From JABDOU01 sp041609995 (lineage in GTDB: Bacteria; Actinomycetota; Acidimicrobiia; Spongiisociales; SHLN01), in assembly GCA_041609995.1 (NCBI GenBank), contig JBFIPU010000096.1:1-9825 (forward strand): a DNA stretch of 9,825 bases, written 5' to 3'. Positions 1 to 5,257 of the stretch are shown one piece after another. The notes beneath the pieces were generated by a model that worked only from the letters and a program-made list of their open reading frames with translations, was not told where the DNA came from and did no database searches. The stretch's first letter is position 1. The number at the start of each line of letters is the position of its first letter. The position numbers and the translations under genes were made by a program.

Positions 1-1
1 C

Positions 2-559
2 GACACCGGAACGCTGAAAGTCGCCCGGGTGCCGGTGAACCTCCTCGGCCAGTCACGCCAGGTGGTGGAAGCGATGGAACCCCACGGCCTGAAGGTGGAG
101 GTGCTGGGCGAACCGACCCAGGCCCTGGGTGACCCCGCCCGGGTCCGCCAGATAATCCGCAACCTGCTCACCAACGCCCAACGCCACGGAGGCACCGAGA
201 TCACCTTGACCGTGTCTTCGTCAGGTGCCGACGGCGCCCGGGTGGCGGTGACCGACAGTGGCCCCGGGGTGTCGCCTGAGGACGTCGATCGCATCTTCGA
301 GCCGTACTACACCCGGGATGCCAGCCCCGGCGCGGGCGGTGGCTTCGGTCTGGGCCTCGACATCTGCCGCAAGCTGGCCGTCCTGATGGAAGGCGACCTG
401 ATCTACACGGGCGAACCGGGTGCCGCCCGCTTCGAGCTCATCCTGCCGGCGGCCGTCCATGCTTCTGCGCACCGCCCAATCGAGCCTCAGCCAATCCGTC
501 GGGTGATTCCGGACGACGGACCGGACAAGCGACGTCCGCCCCGACGACGATCGGCCTGA
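2..559 (+). CDS. Sensor histidine kinase, C-terminal ATPase part (cut by left edge)
   Basis: This is the catalytic ATP-binding end of a two-component sensor kinase, which would phosphorylate its own histidine and pass the phosphate to a response regulator. The frame is open from base 2, giving 185 visible residues. The HATPase_c motifs appear in order: N box with RNLLTNAQRHGG (about residues 53-64), G1 box DSGPG (85-89), F box IFEPYY (98-103) and a glycine-rich G2 box GGFGLGL (113-119), then the closing beta strand RFELILPA. The first residues (DTGTLKV) look like the linker after the dimerisation domain, so the phospho-accepting histidine and any sensor or membrane part lie outside the window. 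The GTG at base 29 is an internal codon, not a start. The tail after the domain is about 40 residues, basic and proline-rich, and probably unstructured. The family call is secure; the stimulus and partner regulator cannot be told. Confidence 0.93.
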   Translation, partial: DTGTLKVARVPVNLLGQSRQVVEAMEPHGLKVEVLGEPTQALGDPARVRQIIRNLLTNAQRHGGTEITLTVSSSGADGARVAVTDSGPGVSPEDVDRIFEPYYTRDASPGAGGGFGLGLDICRKLAVLMEGDLIYTGEPGAARFELILPAAVHASAHRPIEPQPIRRVIPDDGPDKRRPPRRRSA

Positions 560-581
560 GTAGACCTCCAAGGAACCGGAG

Positions 582-3500
582 CTATCGACGCCCAGGCCTG
601 GGGTGGGTCCTCACGAGGGCGAGACCCAGCGCCAGCAGACTCACGCCGAGCAAAGCAACGAACCGCAATGGAAAGCCGGTCGCAGGCAGCAGGGAAATGG
701 CCACCGACAGCACCGAAGTTGAGCAGGCACCGAGAGCGTCACACATCTCGACCGTGAATGTGTACACCCCTTGCTCAGTCGCACTCCCGGACCAGGTGCC
801 GTCGGCGTTGAGGGTGAGACCGGGCGGGAGGGTCCCACTGAGGATGGTCACTGTGATCGGTCCGCCTTCGGGATCGGTGAGTGAGAGCGGTGGCGGCACG
901 TCGCCGGTGGCTGCTGTCAGGCCAACCAACTCAGGCGGAGCCGGAGGGTCGTTCACCCCGGTGACCGTGACTATCACGAAACCTGTCGCGGTGGCTGTTC
1001 CATCCGTTGCGGTATAGGTGAAGGAATCCGTTCCGAAATAGTCGGGATCGGGCACATATGTGAGCGAGCCATCGTCGTTCACGGTCACGGTTCCGTTGGG
1101 CGGATCGGACACGCCTACCAATGTCAATGGGTCCCCTTCGGGGTCCGAGTCGTTGGCAAGAACATCGGCGATGAGTGCCGAGTCCTCGTTGACCGACAGG
1201 TCATCGTTCGCGACGACCGGGGAGTCGTTGACCGACGTCACTGAGATCGTCACGGTTGCGGTGATGCTGGCCGTGCCGTCGGTGGCGAGGTAGGTGAATG
1301 AGTCTGTCCCAAAGAAGTCTGGGTCGGGAACATAGGTGAGTGTCCCATCTCCGTTCATGGTCACAGTCCCGTTGGGCGGATCAGACACGGTGACCACCGT
1401 GAGGACATCCCCGTCGGGGTCGGAGTCATTGGCCAGTACGTCGACGACGACGGAGCCGTCTTCGGCAACGACCACCGGATCATCGGCACCGAGCGGCGCG
1501 TCGTTCACAGCTACCACCGTCATCGTCGCCGTCCCGACTACCGCCTCCGTTCCGTCGAAGACGGTGTAGGTGAACGAGTCCGTCCCGAAGAAGTCCGGGT
1601 CCGGCGTGTAGGAAATGGTGTTGTCGCCGTTGATCACCACCGTGCCGCTCGTCGGTGTCGAAACGGCGGACACCACCAACGAATCACCGTCGACGTCCGA
1701 ATCATTTGCCAGGACGTTGACGGTCGCCATGCCGTCCTCTGATACGACGGCCGTGTCGTCGATGACGACGGGCGAGTCGTTCGCCGGATCGATGGTCAGC
1801 GAGACGGTGGCGGTGTCACACAGCCCGCCCGGGTCGCACACTGTGTACGTGAACGTGTCCGTTCCGCTGTAGTCCGGGTCGGGCGCATAGGTGACCAGTC
1901 CGCCTCCCGAATCCACCACCGTGCCATTGGGTGGATCCGACAGCGCCGCTACCCCCAAGGTCACGTCATCGACATCCGCATCGTTCGCCAGGACGTCGAT
2001 TGCGACTGATTGGTCTTCGCCCACTGCCGCCGCATCGGCCCCCGCCACCGGAGCATCGTTCACAGGATTGACGGTGACGAAACGCACCAACCCGATTGCG
2101 AGGCCGCCGTTGCCGTCGCTGACCTCGTAGGCGAACTCGTCGATACCGAAGAAGTCGGGGGCAGGTGTGTAAGTGATCGTGTTGTCGGCGTTGACGACCG
2201 CTGTGCCGGACATAGGGTCCGTGGAGATGAGCGTAACGGTGAGGGCGTCCCCATCGACATCAGAGTCGTTGGCGAGTACGGCCACCGTTACCGGAACGTC
2301 CTCATCGGTGGTGGCGGTGTCCTCCTTGGTAACAGGGGGGTCGTTGTCCGGGGCCACCGTGATGGTGATTTCAGCTGTGTCGCAGAGAGGGCCGGGGTCG
2401 CATACGGTGTAGGTGATGGTGTCGGGCCCGTGGTAATCGGCCGCGGGTGTGTACACGACATCGCCGCCCACGACAGCAGCGGTGCCGTGGGCGCCATCGG
2501 TCACGGCTGTGATGGTGAGTGGTTCCCCGTCCGGGTCGATGTCGTTGGCCGCGACGAGCAGGGCGAATGGGAAGGTCGCCGTGGTGTCCTCCAGAACGTC
2601 CGGCGGTGTGTCGTCGGTGGCGACCGGCCGGAAGTTCACGGGGCCCACGTCGATATCGACCGTTACGACATCGGATCCGCCGGCTCCGTCGGACGTGGTA
2701 TAGGTGAAGGAGTCCGAACCAGAAAAGAACGCCGGTGGGTCGTAGGTACAAACCCCGGCCGCGGTGCAGGAAACCACGCCTCCCGCAGTTGACACGGCAT
2801 CGAAGGCGCTCACGGTGAGCGCATCACCGTCGACGTCGAAATCGTTGGCCAAGACGTCGAACACCACGGACGCGTTTTCGTCGGTGGCGACTGCGTCATT
2901 GGCGCCGACAGGATCATCGTTGATGGCGACCACGGTGACGGTGACGGTTGCCTCGTCACACCGGGCCGGTGTGCCGTCATCACAGGCCCGGTAACCAAAG
3001 GAGTCGGAACCTGAGAAGTTGGGGGCAGGGGCGTAGGTGAGGGTGCCATCGAGATTGTCCGTGACGGTGCCGTTGGCTGGTTGGCTGAAGAAGTCGATCG
3101 TGAGGCTGTCAAACTCGGGGTCGGTGTCATTGGCGAGAACGGGGACCACAAAAGCAACATCCTCGTTGGTCGAAACCGGGTCGTCGACGATGGCGGGCGG
3201 GTCGTTGACACCGACGACGGTCAACGTGACCAGGCCGGTAGCCGTGCCCCCGGCCCCATCGTCCAGGGTGTAGTTGAACGAATCGGGGCCCGAGAAGTCG
3301 GCCGGCGGCGTGTACGTGCAAGACCCGCCCGGGAGACACGATACGGTTCCTCCGGCGGTGCTCGTTGCGTCGAAGGCAACAAGGGTGAGCGGATCGCCGT
3401 CGATGTCTGCATCATTGGCGACTACATCGATCGTCGCAACCACGTCTTCGGGAAGTGTCAGGACGTCGTCCACGACCACCGGATCGTCATTGACCGGGTC

Positions 3501-5069
3501 GACCGTGACGTCGACGGTTCCGCCGGCACACAACCCGGTCGTGTCACAGATCGCATACGTGAAAGAGTCGATTCCGTTGAAGTCGGCATCGGGGCTGTAT
3601 GTGAAGGTCCCGTCCCCATTGGCCGTGACCATGCCGTTGGCTGGCGGGGATGTCACCATGACTGTGGTCGGATCGAGGTCGCCGTCGACGTCGGTGTCGT
3701 TCGAGGCGGCGGCGATCAGCACAGACCCGTCTTCGGCCACGGTGGGCGCGTCAGCAACGGCCACGGGGGCGTCCGGTACCGGTTCCACGGTGATGTCCAC
3801 CCCGGCGCTGCTGCAGAGCCCGTCCGTGTCGCAAATGGTGTAGGCGAATGAGTCGGTTCCATTGAAATCGGGATCCGGCGTGTAGGTGATCGTCCCATCG
3901 CCGCCCGCCACAGCGGTGCCGCTGGCGGGGGCGATCGTCACCGACGCCGTCGCCGGCTCAAGGTTGGCGTCCGGATCCGTGTCGTTGGCAGCTGCGTCGA
4001 CCACAACCGAGCTGTCCTCGGCGACGACGCCGAAATCCGGGCTAGCCACCGGCGGCTGGCCGGCGGGTTCCACCGTCAGCGAAACGGCGCCCGTATCACA
4101 CAGCCCCTGTAGATCGCAGATGGTGTACGAGAACGAGTCCGGGCCCTCGTAGCCCGGGGTCGGGGTGTAGGTGATCGTTCCGTCGCCATTGGCAATCGCC
4201 GCGCCGTTGGCGGGTCCTGTGGCCACCGCGGCGGAGGCCGGGGCCAGGTCGCCGTCAGGGTCGGTGTCGTTGGATGCGACCGGAATGGTGACCGAGTCGT
4301 TGGCGGTGACGGTTGCTGAGTCGTCGACAGCGACGGGCACACCACCAGCCGGGGCGCCGGACACAGTGACTGTGGCCAGACCGACATAGCTGACTTCACT
4401 GCCGATCATGAAGTCCTTGTTGGTGACGGAAAGGTTGTTCGCCTGCGATGATCCGTAGTAAAGCTGCACCGGAGTCGTGGGCTCGATGCTCGGTACAACC
4501 GCAGCGATCGCCGAGATGGGAACCTGAAAATCGACGAAGAAGCCTTCGTCGGGAGCGTTGACGATGCGGGCACCGGCGCTGGTGCCGGCACCGTCATTCG
4601 TGAAGGGCGTGGTGTAGACCTGGCGCACGACCGACCCATCTGCATTGGTCACATACACGAAATCGGTCGACGTCGGTTTGCCATTGACTCCGATGACAGC
4701 CGACTGGACGCCGCCGACACCGATGGCGACCAGATAATTGGTGGACGCGAATCCCCCCTTGGTGTCGAAGGGGTCCCCCCGCATCCGCATGCGGATGAAA
4801 ATGTTGGTCCCGTCGGCGGCGAAAAACGTGCTGGGCAGGTCCCCAGCCGACCCACCCCAAATGTCTGATGAGGCCGGGCTGGCATCTTGCGGGTCGATGA
4901 TGCTGGAAAGATCGGCCTTCGTGTACTCGCTGAACGTAGCAGGCCACGGCGCGGCCACATCTCCATTCGGGCTGTTGCCGGCCATCGAAGCAGGAATGGG
5001 AAGCATCGCCGTGACAAGCATCGTGAGAGTCCCAAGGCGCGCCGCTCGCCCCCTCCATGGGTTGGACAC
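582..5069 (-). CDS. Giant LPXTG-anchored surface protein with 12 cadherin-like tandem repeats
   Basis: A 1495-residue exported protein, probably a cell-wall-attached adhesin or matrix protein. A signal peptide is seen at about residues 1-30: basic N-end, hydrophobic stretch, likely cut after ASMA. Residues 31-243 form a domain I cannot assign, loosely like beta-sandwich carbohydrate-binding or DOMON-type domains (ADGTNIFIRMRMRGDP, then FFVDFQVPISAI). Residues 244-1375 hold twelve repeats of 92-97 residues, each with an acidic calcium-type motif like LANDSDPDGD, then GTxTYxPxPDFxGxDSFxY. This is the Cadherin_5/VCBS-like pattern of bacterial adhesins. Residues 1376-1460 resemble a putative Ig (He_PIG) domain (LPPGLTLNADGTWSG). 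The end is LPATG (1461-1465), a hydrophobic segment and THPRPGRR: a sortase sorting signal. The start is GTG (5067-5069), with GGAGG six bases upstream. All 18 cysteines fall in close pairs. No sortase gene lies in the window. The anchored surface location is well supported; the ligand is unknown. Confidence 0.93.
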   Translation of the reverse strand: MSNPWRGRAARLGTLTMLVTAMLPIPASMAGNSPNGDVAAPWPATFSEYTKADLSSIIDPQDASPASSDIWGGSAGDLPSTFFAADGTNIFIRMRMRGDPFDTKGGFASTNYLVAIGVGGVQSAVIGVNGKPTSTDFVYVTNADGSVVRQVYTTPFTNDGAGTSAGARIVNAPDEGFFVDFQVPISAIAAVVPSIEPTTPVQLYYGSSQANNLSVTNKDFMIGSEVSYVGLATVTVSGAPAGGVPVAVDDSATVTANDSVTIPVASNDTDPDGDLAPASAAVATGPANGAAIANGDGTITYTPTPGYEGPDSFSYTICDLQGLCDTGAVSLTVEPAGQPPVASPDFGVVAEDSSVVVDAAANDTDPDANLEPATASVTIAPASGTAVAGGDGTITYTPDPDFNGTDSFAYTICDTDGLCSSAGVDITVEPVPDAPVAVADAPTVAEDGSVLIAAASNDTDVDGDLDPTTVMVTSPPANGMVTANGDGTFTYSPDADFNGIDSFTYAICDTTGLCAGGTVDVTVDPVNDDPVVVDDVLTLPEDVVATIDVVANDADIDGDPLTLVAFDATSTAGGTVSCLPGGSCTYTPPADFSGPDSFNYTLDDGAGGTATGLVTLTVVGVNDPPAIVDDPVSTNEDVAFVVPVLANDTDPEFDSLTIDFFSQPANGTVTDNLDGTLTYAPAPNFSGSDSFGYRACDDGTPARCDEATVTVTVVAINDDPVGANDAVATDENASVVFDVLANDFDVDGDALTVSAFDAVSTAGGVVSCTAAGVCTYDPPAFFSGSDSFTYTTSDGAGGSDVVTVDIDVGPVNFRPVATDDTPPDVLEDTTATFPFALLVAANDIDPDGEPLTITAVTDGAHGTAAVVGGDVVYTPAADYHGPDTITYTVCDPGPLCDTAEITITVAPDNDPPVTKEDTATTDEDVPVTVAVLANDSDVDGDALTVTLISTDPMSGTAVVNADNTITYTPAPDFFGIDEFAYEVSDGNGGLAIGLVRFVTVNPVNDAPVAGADAAAVGEDQSVAIDVLANDADVDDVTLGVAALSDPPNGTVVDSGGGLVTYAPDPDYSGTDTFTYTVCDPGGLCDTATVSLTIDPANDSPVVIDDTAVVSEDGMATVNVLANDSDVDGDSLVVSAVSTPTSGTVVINGDNTISYTPDPDFFGTDSFTYTVFDGTEAVVGTATMTVVAVNDAPLGADDPVVVAEDGSVVVDVLANDSDPDGDVLTVVTVSDPPNGTVTMNGDGTLTYVPDPDFFGTDSFTYLATDGTASITATVTISVTSVNDSPVVANDDLSVNEDSALIADVLANDSDPEGDPLTLVGVSDPPNGTVTVNDDGSLTYVPDPDYFGTDSFTYTATDGTATATGFVIVTVTGVNDPPAPPELVGLTAATGDVPPPLSLTDPEGGPITVTILSGTLPPGLTLNADGTWSGSATEQGVYTFTVEMCDALGACSTSVLSVAISLLPATGFPLRFVALLGVSLLALGLALVRTHPRPGRR
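585..689 (-). other. LPATG sortase sorting signal at the protein C-terminus
   Basis: The codons at 675-689 encode LPATG. They are followed by a hydrophobic segment of about 21 residues (FPLRFVALLG then VSLLALGLALV) and a basic tail RTHPRPGRR before the TAG stop. In Gram-positive bacteria a sortase cuts LPXTG between T and G and joins the protein to the cell wall. The motif, the hydrophobic stretch and the positive tail are all in the right order. Whether this organism has a matching housekeeping sortase cannot be seen here. An alternative is that the segment acts only as a C-terminal membrane anchor. Confidence 0.88.
945..4340 (-). repeat. Twelve tandem 92-97-codon repeats coding cadherin-like domains
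   Basis: This in-frame tandem array covers residues 244-1375 of the surface protein. I aligned the units by eye: lengths from the N-terminus are 96, 95, 95, 95, 95, 95, 97, 95, 93, 92, 92 and 92 residues. Most units begin with PV and end with a linker such as PVNDA or GVNDP. Each carries a conserved SND/AND acidic motif and a DSFTY-like strand. The last three units (945-1772) have an exact 276-base period and are the most alike at DNA level; for example the stretch with gttgggcggatc recurs 276 bases apart near 1095 and 1371. Earlier units are more diverged. Unit boundaries are my choice and could be shifted in phase. Confidence 0.9.
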
Positions 5070-5075
5070 TCGAAT

Positions 5076-5080
5076 CCTCC
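5076..5080 (-). promoter_or_regulatory. Ribosome-binding site deciding the GTG start of the surface protein
   Basis: On the minus strand GGAGG is followed by six bases (attcga) and then GTG. This start gives a complete signal peptide. The next in-frame ATG (residue 17) would remove the basic N-end. Confidence 0.8.
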
Positions 5081-5126
5081 GGCCGCGTAACGTTCTGATC
5101 GATCGATCCCCAGCGAATCCGGGCTG

Positions 5127-5160
5127 AGCATAACCACGTGGCCTCGCCGGGGAGCGTCAA
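5127..5160 (-). promoter_or_regulatory. Candidate promoter of the surface protein gene
   Basis: On the minus strand TTGACG (5155-5160) is a good -35 match. Downstream lie GGTTAT (5130-5135, spacer 19) and TATGCT (5127-5132, spacer 22); neither spacing is ideal for a -10. Between this site and the gene lies the 12-base palindrome of three GATC units at 5097-5108. The palindrome CCACGTGG (5134-5141) sits inside the spacer and could bind a regulator. The call rests only on motif similarity. Confidence 0.3.
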
Positions 5161-5182
5161 GCCGGGACCCTGCTCCTTCCCA

Positions 5183-5202
5183 CGATCTCCTGTTCGGGAT
5201 CG
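5183..5202 (-). terminator. Weak hairpin after the protease gene
   Basis: On the minus strand CGATCCC pairs with GG-A-GATCG (one bulged A) around a six-base loop, about 55 bases past the protease stop. There is no run of T after it, so it would be an atypical terminator at best. The hairpin is short and could be chance. Confidence 0.22.
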
Positions 5203-5257
5203 ACCATCACCAACTCGCCAAGGCAGCCGTCTCGCGTGCTATCGAATCCACCCGGTG

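Noticed and set aside
591..602. Palindrome CCCAGGCCTGGG near the convergent gene ends, considered as a shared terminator
   Set aside because: It lies inside the last codons of the surface protein gene, leaves little room for a loop and has no T run on either side, so a terminator call is not supported.
2010..3851. Longer + strand open frames at 2010-2792 and 3081-3851
   Set aside because: Both lie wholly opposite the repeat array, have Arg/Gly/Val-rich low-complexity translations and show no domain. High GC content makes stop codons rare in this frame.
945..4340. Regular repeats considered as a CRISPR array or a DNA-level satellite
   Set aside because: The period of about 276-291 bases is an exact multiple of three, the units differ throughout, and the repeat codes protein domains. 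There are no short identical repeats with unique spacers.
697..4389. A ladder of + strand open frames of about 70-90 codons opposite the repeat array, many starting about 276-285 bases apart (1060, 1336, 1615, 1891, 2173)
   Set aside because: Their spacing equals the repeat period of the - strand gene and their residues are a Ser/Thr/Val-rich reading of its complement. They are shadows of the repeats, not genes.
4594..5160. Alternative - strand frames covering the start of the surface protein (4594-5160 and 4649-5137)
   Set aside because: They overlap the signal peptide and N-terminal domain in other frames and lack secretion signals or motifs. The frame starting at 5069 continues into the full repeat protein.
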